Shown here: positions 1 to 5,252 of the stretch, piece after piece
Layout: each line of letters starts with the position of its first letter
Numbering within the stretch: position 1 is the first letter of the stretch
Assembly (NCBI GenBank): GCA_903820655.1
Contig: CAIJIA010000083.1
Coordinates: 1 to 5,792 of the forward strand
Direction: 5' to 3'
Source of the DNA: an uncultured Chloroflexota bacterium
Lineage (GTDB): Bacteria > Chloroflexota > Limnocylindria > Limnocylindrales > Limnocylindraceae
Length of the DNA: 5,792 nucleotides
The notes under the pieces: model-generated
The model's input: the letters and a program-made list of their open reading frames with translations, nothing else
Database searches by the model: none
Told to the model about the DNA's origin: nothing
Position numbers and translations under genes: made by a program

Positions 1-345
1 AATGCGCGCGGCGGCGGCGTTCGTACCGTCGGTGGAAGGCGTGCTGAGCGCGCGTGATGGTGCAGGAAGAACGGCGTAGCCGAGACCGGTTGGTCCGTGC
101 GTCTCTGGTGTAGTGACGAGCGCCTTCACGAGCGGCGTACGAGCGCCAGCGATCACGTCGATGTGTGACGCACCCGCAACGTCGAGTACGCCGCGCGTGT
201 TGCGCACGACTGCCTCAAGACTGGCATTTCCTGGTGCACACGTTGCAACGAGCAGATCAGCATCGGGAGATGCGAGTGCATAGAGGAGCGCCATTGCATC
301 ATCGATGCCCGTATCGACATCGAGGATGAGTTTCTGCTGTGGCAT
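1..345 (-). CDS. Inosine-uridine-preferring nucleoside hydrolase (IunH family), N-terminal part, cut by the window edge
   Basis: Only the first 115 codons are present; the frame stays open to base 1. The protein starts MPQQKLILDVDTGIDDAMAL. The D-x-D-x-G-x-D-D motif (D9, D11, D15, D16) is the calcium- and ribose-binding signature of the IunH/RihA-C fold, here with Thr in the usual Pro position (DTG rather than DPG). Further family landmarks are the PGN segment with N40 (which in the family contacts ribose) and HGPTGLG with H83. Family members are about 300-330 residues, so roughly two thirds of the gene lies to the left. The known reaction is hydrolysis of the N-glycosidic bond of ribonucleosides to ribose plus free base, in the cytoplasm. 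Substrate preference cannot be read from this part. The ATG at 345 is 11 bases after the udp stop and has no clear Shine-Dalgarno, so translation may depend on reinitiation after udp. It is the third gene of the nucleoside module. Family assignment is confident; the exact paralogue is not. Confidence 0.9.
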   Translation of the reverse strand, partial: MPQQKLILDVDTGIDDAMALLYALASPDADLLVATCAPGNASLEAVVRNTRGVLDVAGASHIDVIAGARTPLVKALVTTPETHGPTGLGYAVLPAPSRALSTPSTDGTNAAAARI

Positions 346-356
346 GCGCGTGAGCG

Positions 357-1145
357 CTACTTGATGCGGCCGGCGGCGCGATCCGCCGCAATGAGCTTGC
401 GCAGGCCCGCGATTGACGTGTCAATCACCCGGTCAATTGACGAATCTGCAATCTCTGCCTCGGTCATTGGCCGCTGATCTGGATTGCCAAGGATCAACAT
501 GGCGCCGCCTGCACGAACGCGCAGCGTTGCCGCAACGATGAAGAGCGTTGCCGCCTCCATCTCAGAGCAGATGGCACCGCCCGCCATCCACGCCTTCCAA
601 CGGCGCTGCAGGTCCTCGGCAATCGGCATGCGCTCTGGGTTGTGCTGGCCGTAGAACGAATCCTTTGATTGAGCGATGCCAACGTACCAAGGGAAGCCGC
701 TCTCCTTCGCCGCCTCGCGTAACGCGAGGGTGATGTCGAGATCGGCAACCGAAGGGAACTCCATCGGCAGGTAGTGCCGACTCGTTCCTTCGTCGCGAAT
801 CGCGCCGCTGATCACACCTACCGAGCCCGGCTTGATGTGATGCTGCATGGAGCCTGAGGTGCCAACGCGAATGAAGGTGTCGACGCCCACGTCGGCAAGC
901 TCTTCCACCGCGATCGCCGTGGATGGGCAGCCGATGCCGGTGGAGGTGCAGGCAACGGGCACGCCATCGAGCTCACCCGTCCAAGTTGTGTATTCGCGGC
1001 GGCGCATCAGGAACTTCGGGTTGTCGAATCGGCTGGCGATCACCTCCACGCGATCTGGGTCACCGGGGAGCAGTGCGTATCGGCCGACCTCACCGTTGCG
1101 AATACCAATGTGGTGCTTGCGGCCGTCACTCTCAGTTGCTGCCAT
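357..1145 (-). CDS. udp: Uridine phosphorylase
   Basis: 262 residues, close to the 253 of E. coli Udp. It catalyses uridine plus phosphate to uracil plus ribose-1-phosphate in pyrimidine salvage. Landmarks of the nucleoside phosphorylase-I fold are visible: PGDPDR with R32, RREYTTW with R50, STGIGCPSTAIAVEEL at 68-83, RVGTSG with R93 and T96 (phosphate site), and CSEMEAATLF at 193-202 with the ribose-binding M196 and E197. The STGIG-PS and MEAATL patterns favour Udp over DeoD-type purine nucleoside phosphorylase. The base-recognition loop reads SFYGQHNPERMP (163-174). This differs in spacing from the Gln-x-Arg of the E. coli enzyme; Q167 and R172 are the likely counterparts, but that is an inference. 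The ATG overlaps the last base of the ribokinase stop (TGATG), and a strong GGGAGGAG lies 7 bases upstream, so translation is probably coupled. It ends with TAG at 359-357. The uridine specificity is likely but not proven; a broader pyrimidine nucleoside phosphorylase is possible. Confidence 0.93.
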   Translation of the reverse strand: MAATESDGRKHHIGIRNGEVGRYALLPGDPDRVEVIASRFDNPKFLMRRREYTTWTGELDGVPVACTSTGIGCPSTAIAVEELADVGVDTFIRVGTSGSMQHHIKPGSVGVISGAIRDEGTSRHYLPMEFPSVADLDITLALREAAKESGFPWYVGIAQSKDSFYGQHNPERMPIAEDLQRRWKAWMAGGAICSEMEAATLFIVAATLRVRAGGAMLILGNPDQRPMTEAEIADSSIDRVIDTSIAGLRKLIAADRAAGRIK

Positions 1146-2080
1146 CAGTGTGCTCCTCCCGCTAGGTATGGTGCGGCGAGTTTCGCCGCCTCTTCCTTTG
1201 ATAGGTAGCTGCTCTGTGTGCCTGGCTTCTGCACGCTCTGTGAGGCGCAGGCTACGGCAAGTTCTGCCGCCCGAACAGGGGTGAGGCCACTGGCGAGTCC
1301 GAACGAGAATGCGCCGAGGAACGAGTCGCCCGCGCCGGTCGTGTCGACCACGGTCACCGTGGGTGCACTGACGCGCTGGATTTGCTGGCCGCGCTCGGCG
1401 ATCGCGGCGCCGTGGCCGCCGAGCGTCACCAGCAGATTGACACCGCTCTGCGCTGCGGCGGCAAGGATGCGCTCGTCGGCGCCCTCGCCAATGGCGGAGC
1501 CGCCGAAGAGGGTGGTGAACTCCATCTCATTCGGCGCGAGCCAGTCAGAGACGGCGAGGAGCTCAGGGTCGATCTCAGCGGCGGGAGCCGGGTTGAGCAG
1601 GGTAGTGATCCCCGCAGCACGTGCCGCGCGGAAGGCGGCGAGTGTCGTTGCCTGCGGAATCTCGAACTGGCCGACCACGATCGTTGGCTTGAAGTCACGT
1701 ACGGCAGCCTCAGCGACGGCGGGGTCGGTCTCGTTATTGGCGCCGGGAACGATGATGATGCGGTTGATGCCGTTCGCATCGACCCAGATCGGCGCAACGC
1801 CGCTGGAGCCTGGAACGGTGCGCATCCAGCGTGTGTCGATTCCCTCTTTCACAAAGTTCGCGAGGTGCGATGCGCCGTATGCGTCGTCACCGACGGCGTT
1901 GACCATGGCGACGGGGGCACCGAAGCGTGCCGCCTGCACCGCCTGGTTCGCACCCTTCCCACCGAAGCCCATCTGGAAGCGATCACCGACCAGGGTCTCT
2001 CCAGCGTTGGGGATGACCTTGGCGTACGAGATCAAGTCCATCATGGTGCTGCCGACAACGAGAATGCGAGCGCTGCTCAT
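1145..2080 (-). CDS. rbsK: Ribokinase (PfkB family carbohydrate kinase)
   Basis: 311 residues, typical of RbsK (309 in E. coli). It phosphorylates ribose with ATP to ribose-5-phosphate. From the chosen start it reads MSSARILVVGSTMMDLISYA. Visible motifs in order are PGETL-like NAGETLVGDRF, the first PfkB signature GGKGANQAVQAARFG, VGDDAYG, PGANNETDP, the ribokinase-typical LNPAPAAEIDPELL, DWLAPNEMEF, LVTLGGHGA and the second PfkB signature DTTGAGDSFLGAF, which carries the catalytic Asp of the GAGD anion hole. The NPAPA and PNE segments point to ribokinase rather than fructokinase or adenosine kinase, though a nucleoside kinase cannot be fully excluded. An in-frame ATG at 2128 exists, but the ATG at 2080 has GGAGG four bases upstream and leaves the usual short N terminus, so 2080 is preferred. 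The TGA stop overlaps the udp start. It opens the nucleoside module, 74 bases after the sufU-like gene, and supplies the step needed to use ribose released by the hydrolase encoded two genes on. Confidence 0.93.
   Translation of the reverse strand: MSSARILVVGSTMMDLISYAKVIPNAGETLVGDRFQMGFGGKGANQAVQAARFGAPVAMVNAVGDDAYGASHLANFVKEGIDTRWMRTVPGSSGVAPIWVDANGINRIIIVPGANNETDPAVAEAAVRDFKPTIVVGQFEIPQATTLAAFRAARAAGITTLLNPAPAAEIDPELLAVSDWLAPNEMEFTTLFGGSAIGEGADERILAAAAQSGVNLLVTLGGHGAAIAERGQQIQRVSAPTVTVVDTTGAGDSFLGAFSFGLASGLTPVRAAELAVACASQSVQKPGTQSSYLSKEEAAKLAAPYLAGGAH
1153..1160 (-). promoter_or_regulatory. Ribosome binding site of udp inside the 3' end of rbsK
   Basis: The minus strand reads GGGAGGAG, then seven bases, then ATG. 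It lies within the codons for the last residues of ribokinase (LAGGAH), so ribosomes ending on rbsK sit directly over the udp start (TGATG overlap). Confidence 0.8.
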
Positions 2081-2084
2081 AGAG

Positions 2085-2089
2085 CCTCC
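2085..2089 (-). promoter_or_regulatory. Ribosome binding site of rbsK
   Basis: The minus strand reads GGAGG-CTCT-ATG. The site decides the start at 2080 over the longer in-frame ATG at 2128, which would have its own 5' codons inside the intergenic hairpin and lacks a comparable purine run. Confidence 0.8.
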
Positions 2090-2117
2090 GTGCTGGGTAA
2101 TTTCCTGTGGAGAGTCT

Positions 2118-2138
2118 ACCGCCATCACGGGTGGCGGT
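2118..2138 (-). other. Perfect 7-bp hairpin between the suf and nucleoside genes
   Basis: ACCGCCA (2118-2124) and TGGCGGT (2132-2138) are exact inverted copies around a 7-base loop. On the minus-strand transcript the hairpin lies 16 bases after the sufU-like stop and 37 bases before the rbsK start. No run of U follows it (AGACTCTCC comes next), so it is not a classic intrinsic terminator. It could be a weak or Rho-assisted pause, a processing or mRNA-stability element that separates the two parts of a polycistron, or chance. Confidence 0.45.
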
Positions 2139-2154
2139 TGGCTCAGTTCCCGCC

Positions 2155-2541
2155 TTACGTAGTGCGTAGGGTCGCGAGTGCCTTCTGTGTTGTCTCGAGG
2201 CCAAGGAGCGCGCAGTGGATGCGTGACGGGCCCACCTCAACGCCGAGGAGCTCCATCACAAATGGGCTGCCGAGCCCCAAGATCTCGTCGACACTCTTAC
2301 CGCGCAGCTCGTCGGTGATGAGCGAGGTGCCGGCCTGTGAGATGGCGCAGCCGCGGCCGCTGAATGCCACGTCGGTAATAACGCCGGCGTCATCGAGTTG
2401 CAGTTGTAGATTGATGACGTCGCCGCAGTTTGGGTTGCGCCCCTCAAGGCTCACGCTCGGTGCGGCGAGCGGCGCCTGGTTATGCGGGCGACGGTGGTGC
2501 TCAAGGATCTGCTCGCGATAGAGATCGTCCATACCACCCAT
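2155..2541 (-). CDS. sufU: SufU/IscU/NifU-like iron-sulfur cluster scaffold or sulfur-transfer protein
   Basis: 128 residues. The N terminus MGGMDDLYREQILEHHRRPH matches the LYRE-x-I-L-x-H-x-x-x-P-x-N opening of SufU-type proteins. The cluster/zinc ligands are present: C39 and D41 in NPNCGD, C65 in GRGCAISQA, and C110 in RIHCALL. In Bacillus-type SufU about 60 residues separate the second and third Cys; here they are 45 apart, as in IscU, and a His (H109) precedes the last Cys as in IscU's HC, where SufU usually has Lys. So the N-terminal half looks SufU-like and the C-terminal half IscU-like. It directly follows sufS (3 bases between the TAA and this ATG), its expected partner: sulfur from the SufS persulfide is passed to the U protein. 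GAGAGG six bases before the ATG at 2541 supports this start over Met4 at 2532. Whether it acts as a scaffold (IscU mode) or a zinc-dependent sulfurtransferase (SufU mode) cannot be decided from sequence alone. Confidence 0.9.
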   Translation of the reverse strand: MGGMDDLYREQILEHHRRPHNQAPLAAPSVSLEGRNPNCGDVINLQLQLDDAGVITDVAFSGRGCAISQAGTSLITDELRGKSVDEILGLGSPFVMELLGVEVGPSRIHCALLGLETTQKALATLRTT

Positions 2542-2544
2542 GAG

Positions 2545-3801
2545 TTACCTCTCAAATACTGTGCGCGCGTCGCGCAGGCCGGCGAAGAGTGCGTCGAGAT
2601 CATCGTTGGTGGTATACGGGGCAACGCTCACGCGCGCCGAGGCGCTGAGCTCCAGTTGTTCGTGGAGCGGCATGGCGCAGTGGTGGCCGGCGCGAATGGC
2701 CACGCCGCGGCGGTCGAGGATCTCGGCCAGGTCGTGGGCGTGCACCAGGTCGCTCGAGAAGGCGACGAGGCCGGCGCGCTGACTCGCATCGCGTGGCCCG
2801 AGGATGCGAGCGTCGGGGAGTACCTCCGGGAGCTCGCGCAGCACGCGCTCGAGCATGAGCGACTCGTGGGCATGAATCTTGTCGCGGCCAAACTCGTCGA
2901 GCAGATCGCAGGCGGCGGCGAGGGCTACGGCGCCCGAAGCGTCGGGGGTGCCGGCTTCGAAGCGCTGTGTCCCCTCGGCAAAGTCAGCATCGCGCAGGCG
3001 CACGCCACGGATCATGTCACCACCAGTTTCGATCGGTGCCATTTCGGCGAGCAGGTCGGCGCGCGCCCAGAGGCCGCCGCCCGAGAAGAGGCCACCCATC
3101 TTGTGCGCGCTAAAGGCGTAGAAGTCGGCACCAAGGTCAGGGATGGAGACGGGCATGTTCGCGACCGCCTGGCAGCCATCCACACAGAGAAGCGCGCCAA
3201 CCGCATGCGCAGCTTCGGCAATCTGGGCGAGTGGCGCAATCGAGCCGAGCACGTTGGAGACGTGCCCAACGGCCACGATCTTTGGCTTCAGCTTCATCAG
3301 TGAATCGAGGCGGTCCCAGAGAATCTCGCCAGTGATGTCATCAACCGGGATGAACTCGAGGTCGGCATCCATCTCGCGGGTGATCTGCTGCCATGGGATG
3401 AGGTTTGCGTGATGCTCTGCTTCGGTGACGAGCACCACATCGCCACGGCGGAGATTCGCTTTCCCCCACGAACGTGCAACCAGATTGAGCGCTTCCGTTG
3501 CGCTGCCGAGCATTACTAGCTCACTCGCTGGCACATTCAAATACTTGGCGATGCGCGCACGCGCACCTTCGTATCCTTCGGTTGCCATTTGGCCGAGCGT
3601 GTAAGAGCCGCGATGCGGATTTGCATTCGCCGTCAGCAGATAGTTGCTCACCGCATCAACAACGCGCTGCGGACGCTGCGCCGTTGCAGCGCTATCGAGG
3701 TAGTGCAGCGGTCGGCCACCCGGCGTTGTGGCAAGGATCGGATAGGCGGCGCGAACCTTTACGGGATCAAGCGTGCCGTTCGCGTTGTGCCAAGCGCCCA
3801 T
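2545..3801 (-). CDS. sufS: Cysteine desulfurase SufS (class V aminotransferase fold, PLP enzyme)
   Basis: 418 residues, near the 406 of E. coli SufS. It converts cysteine to alanine and leaves a persulfide on an active-site Cys for iron-sulfur assembly. Landmarks in order: YLDSAATAQRP (34-44), NPHRGSYTLG (61-70), ATEALNLVA (101-109), TEAEHHANLIPW with H130 stacking on PLP, NVLGSI (183-188), VDGCQAV with D208 and Q211, the PLP lysine K234 in YAFSAHK, RFEAGTP (280-285), and the type II desulfurase motif RAGHHCAMPL with persulfide C375. The short loop around C375 and the RxGHHCA context mark SufS/CsdA rather than IscS/NifS. Oddities are CQ in place of the common AQ, and, after the PLP lysine, MGGLFSGGGLW where relatives usually have a GPTGIG-containing loop. 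The frame is uninterrupted through that segment. The ATG is 23 bases after the sufC stop, with only a weak purine stretch before it. Confidence 0.96.
   Translation of the reverse strand: MGAWHNANGTLDPVKVRAAYPILATTPGGRPLHYLDSAATAQRPQRVVDAVSNYLLTANANPHRGSYTLGQMATEGYEGARARIAKYLNVPASELVMLGSATEALNLVARSWGKANLRRGDVVLVTEAEHHANLIPWQQITREMDADLEFIPVDDITGEILWDRLDSLMKLKPKIVAVGHVSNVLGSIAPLAQIAEAAHAVGALLCVDGCQAVANMPVSIPDLGADFYAFSAHKMGGLFSGGGLWARADLLAEMAPIETGGDMIRGVRLRDADFAEGTQRFEAGTPDASGAVALAAACDLLDEFGRDKIHAHESLMLERVLRELPEVLPDARILGPRDASQRAGLVAFSSDLVHAHDLAEILDRRGVAIRAGHHCAMPLHEQLELSASARVSVAPYTTNDDLDALFAGLRDARTVFER
2548..2553 (-). promoter_or_regulatory. Ribosome binding site of the sufU-like gene
   Basis: The minus strand reads GAGAGG-TAACTC-ATG. 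The purine run encodes the last Glu-Arg of SufS and the TAA stop sits in the spacer, so the two genes are likely translationally coupled. It supports the start at 2541. Confidence 0.7.
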
Positions 3802-3824
3802 GTCGCGAGCCTACACCCGCCGCG

Positions 3825-4688
3825 CTACGCCGACGGCGCTGGTGCAGCGGTTGGCGTTGCCGCCTCATCTGCCGTTGGGTTAATGCCATTCTCGGCAAGA
3901 ATCGGCGCATACCCTTCGCGCTCCAAGCGGTGCGCGAGGTCTGGGCCGCCCGATGCCACGATGCGGCCGCGCGCGAGCACGTGCACGAACTGTGGCTTTA
4001 AGTAATCAAGCAGGCGCTGATAGTGCGTGATCACCAACACGCCGAGCTCTGGCGAGAGCATCGTGTTCACACCTTCGGCAACGATGCGCAGCGCATCGAT
4101 GTCGAGGCCAGAGTCGGTCTCGTCGAGAATTGCCATCTCTGGCTTCAGCAACGCCATCTGCAGCATCTCAAGGCGCTTCTTCTCGCCGCCTGAGAATCCA
4201 TCATTCACGTAGCGCGTCATGAACGCCTCGTCCATCTTCAACTGCGTGAGCTTCTCCTTGACGAGTTTGCGGAACTCGCCCATCGTCATGCCGCCCTTCA
4301 CTGGGTCCGACGGATCGAACTCAGGATCGCGCACCAAGCCGGAGCGACGCGCATTCATTGCGGTGCGCAAGAAGCTTGCAACGGAGAGTCCTGGAATCGA
4401 CGTTGGATACTGAAAGGCAAGGAAGAGGCCGAGCCGCGCGCGCTGGTCGGCGCTGTAGTCGAGCAAGTTCTCACCCTTCCACAACACACTTCCCGAAACG
4501 ATCTGGTAGCTCGGGTGTCCCATCAACGCGTAGCTGAGGGTCGTCTTACCAGAGCCGTTCGGCCCCATGATCGCGTGCACTTCACCCGGCTTGATCGTGA
4601 GCGAGATCCCCTGAAGGATGTGCTTGCTCAGATCGCTCGACGGTGCGACGACGAGATCCTTGATGACCAGATAGGCGTTCTCACTCAT
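3825..4688 (-). CDS. sufC: Fe-S cluster assembly ATPase SufC (ABC-type)
   Basis: 287 residues. SufC is the soluble ABC ATPase that, with SufB and SufD, forms the scaffold on which the cluster is built. Motifs: Walker A GPNGSGKT (42-49), Q-loop LAFQYPTSIPG with Q93, ABC signature FSGGEKKR (165-172), Walker B and D-loop AILDETDSGLDIDAL with catalytic E190, and H-loop ITHYQR with H222. The FQYP..IPG, GFSGGEKKR and ETDSGLDIDAL strings are specific to SufC among ABC proteins. It is longer than E. coli SufC (248) through a segment at about 112-135 and a C-terminal tail of about 20 residues rich in Ala, Pro and Thr (roughly 268-287), probably disordered. The ATG at 4688 has AGGAGA five bases upstream and lies 14 bases after the regulator stop. 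Its neighbours are the Rrf2 gene and sufS; sufB and sufD are not adjacent, which is unusual. Confidence 0.96.
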   Translation of the reverse strand: MSENAYLVIKDLVVAPSSDLSKHILQGISLTIKPGEVHAIMGPNGSGKTTLSYALMGHPSYQIVSGSVLWKGENLLDYSADQRARLGLFLAFQYPTSIPGLSVASFLRTAMNARRSGLVRDPEFDPSDPVKGGMTMGEFRKLVKEKLTQLKMDEAFMTRYVNDGFSGGEKKRLEMLQMALLKPEMAILDETDSGLDIDALRIVAEGVNTMLSPELGVLVITHYQRLLDYLKPQFVHVLARGRIVASGGPDLAHRLEREGYAPILAENGINPTADEAATPTAAPAPSA

Positions 4689-4702
4689 GTGCGTCTCCTC
4701 TC

Positions 4703-5194
4703 TCAGTGCTTGGTTGGGCTGCTTAGGCTGATCGGTGAGCCGGGTGCGGCGAGGTCGGCGAGGGTAAATGAATCGAGCGCCTCGTTCACCGAGTCGCGCA
4801 CGCGGCTCCAGAGCTGGGTCACGGTGCAGTTGCCAGCGCGATTGCAGGGGCTCCCCTCTTCCGCGAGGCAGGCCATCGGCACAATCGGGCCTTCAAGTGC
4901 CTTGAGCACCGCGCCCATGCGGACCTCGTTCGCCGGTCGGGCGAGCCGGTAGCCGCCATGTGCTCCGCGCTGGCTATCGATGATCCCCGCGTCACGCAGG
5001 CCACCAATGATCTGCTCGAGGTAGGCGCGTGGCAGGTCTTCCTGCTCGGCAATGTCAGTCAGCGAGACGGGCTCGCCATGATCCATGCGGGCGAGGGCGA
5101 CCATGAAGCGCACCCCGTACTCGCCGCGCGTGCTGAACGCGACGGCGCCGCTGCCGTGCAGGCCGCGAGGGCTGAGTTCCTGGTGTTCGGTCAA
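4703..5194 (-). CDS. Rrf2-family transcriptional regulator, probable iron-sulfur-sensing repressor of the suf operon
   Basis: 163 residues. The Rrf2 winged helix-turn-helix is clear: FSTRGEYGVRFMVALA (20-35), VSLTDIAEQEDLPRAYLEQII (43-63), LRDAGIIDSQRGAHGGYRLAR (66-86). Three cysteines follow, C109, C117 and C123 (C-x7-C-x5-C), in the place where IscR, NsrR and related proteins bind a Fe-S cluster through three Cys; E. coli IscR has C-x5-C-x5-C. The downstream WSRVRDSVNEALDSFTLADL segment (129-148) is typical of the dimerisation helix. No ATG is available: upstream codons are open to a TAA at 5242-5240, and the only sensible start is TTG at 5194 with AGGAGG four bases before it. This gives about 19 residues ahead of the domain. 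Position as first gene, 14 bases before sufC, suggests autoregulation and control of the suf genes in response to cluster supply. Whether to call it IscR or SufR cannot be settled. Confidence 0.9.
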   Translation of the reverse strand: MTEHQELSPRGLHGSGAVAFSTRGEYGVRFMVALARMDHGEPVSLTDIAEQEDLPRAYLEQIIGGLRDAGIIDSQRGAHGGYRLARPANEVRMGAVLKALEGPIVPMACLAEEGSPCNRAGNCTVTQLWSRVRDSVNEALDSFTLADLAAPGSPISLSSPTKH

Positions 5195-5252
5195 TGTGCC
5201 TCCTGGGGGGATTTCTGACGGGTTTCGTCGGAGTTCAGATTACCCTATCCCC
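5195..5252. promoter_or_regulatory. 58-base divergent intergenic region, expected promoter and operator of the regulator-suf operon and of the GNAT gene
   Basis: This is the only gap between divergent genes, so both promoters should lie in or beside it. On the plus strand TACCCT (5241-5246) resembles a TAnnnT -10 box and ends seven bases before the GNAT ATG, which would give a leaderless or nearly leaderless transcript. No Shine-Dalgarno precedes that ATG. On the minus strand TAGGGT (5247-5242) has the same TAnnnT form, overlapping the first. GACG-GGTTT-CGTC (5217-5229) is a short inverted repeat that could be an operator half-site pair, but the arms are only four bases. No convincing -35 boxes are seen; CTGACG at 5215-5220 is too far from TACCCT. 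All of this is by eye. Confidence 0.4.
5199..5204 (-). promoter_or_regulatory. Ribosome binding site that sets a TTG start for the Rrf2 regulator
   Basis: The minus strand reads AGGAGG-CACA-TTG. The short four-base spacing is the same as in rbsK. With no in-frame ATG or GTG nearby, the perfect AGGAGG makes the TTG at 5194 the most likely start. Confidence 0.75.

Noticed and set aside
357..1145. Purine nucleoside phosphorylase (DeoD) instead of uridine phosphorylase
   Set aside because: The STGIG-PS, RVGTSG and CSEMEAATL segments and overall length follow Udp; DeoD has a different GMG-PS and EMEAAG-like pattern.
2081..2128. N-terminal extension of ribokinase from the ATG at 2128
   Set aside because: The extra 16 residues are not kinase-like, fall on the intergenic hairpin, and the ATG at 2080 has a GGAGG site.
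2118..2138. Intrinsic terminator after sufU
   Set aside because: The stem is perfect but no T-run follows on the minus strand, so it is reported only as a hairpin.
1218..2162. A second plus-strand frame of 314 codons antisense to ribokinase
   Set aside because: Ser/Pro/Ala/Arg-biased translation without domain features, shadowing rbsK codons; no ribosome binding site seen.
1382..2521. A long plus-strand open frame (379 codons) antisense to the ribokinase and the sufU-like gene
   Set aside because: It runs opposite two clearly recognisable genes and the gap between them, its protein has no family motif, and long antisense frames are common in GC-rich DNA.
3070..3111. Frameshift in sufS explaining the odd loop after the PLP lysine
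   Set aside because: The frame is continuous, alignment to E. coli SufS needs no gap, and none of the other frames gives a GPTGIG-like segment here.
2482..3303. Plus-strand frame of 273 codons antisense to sufS
   Set aside because: It is opposite the intact catalytic C-terminal half of SufS and has no recognisable motif of its own.
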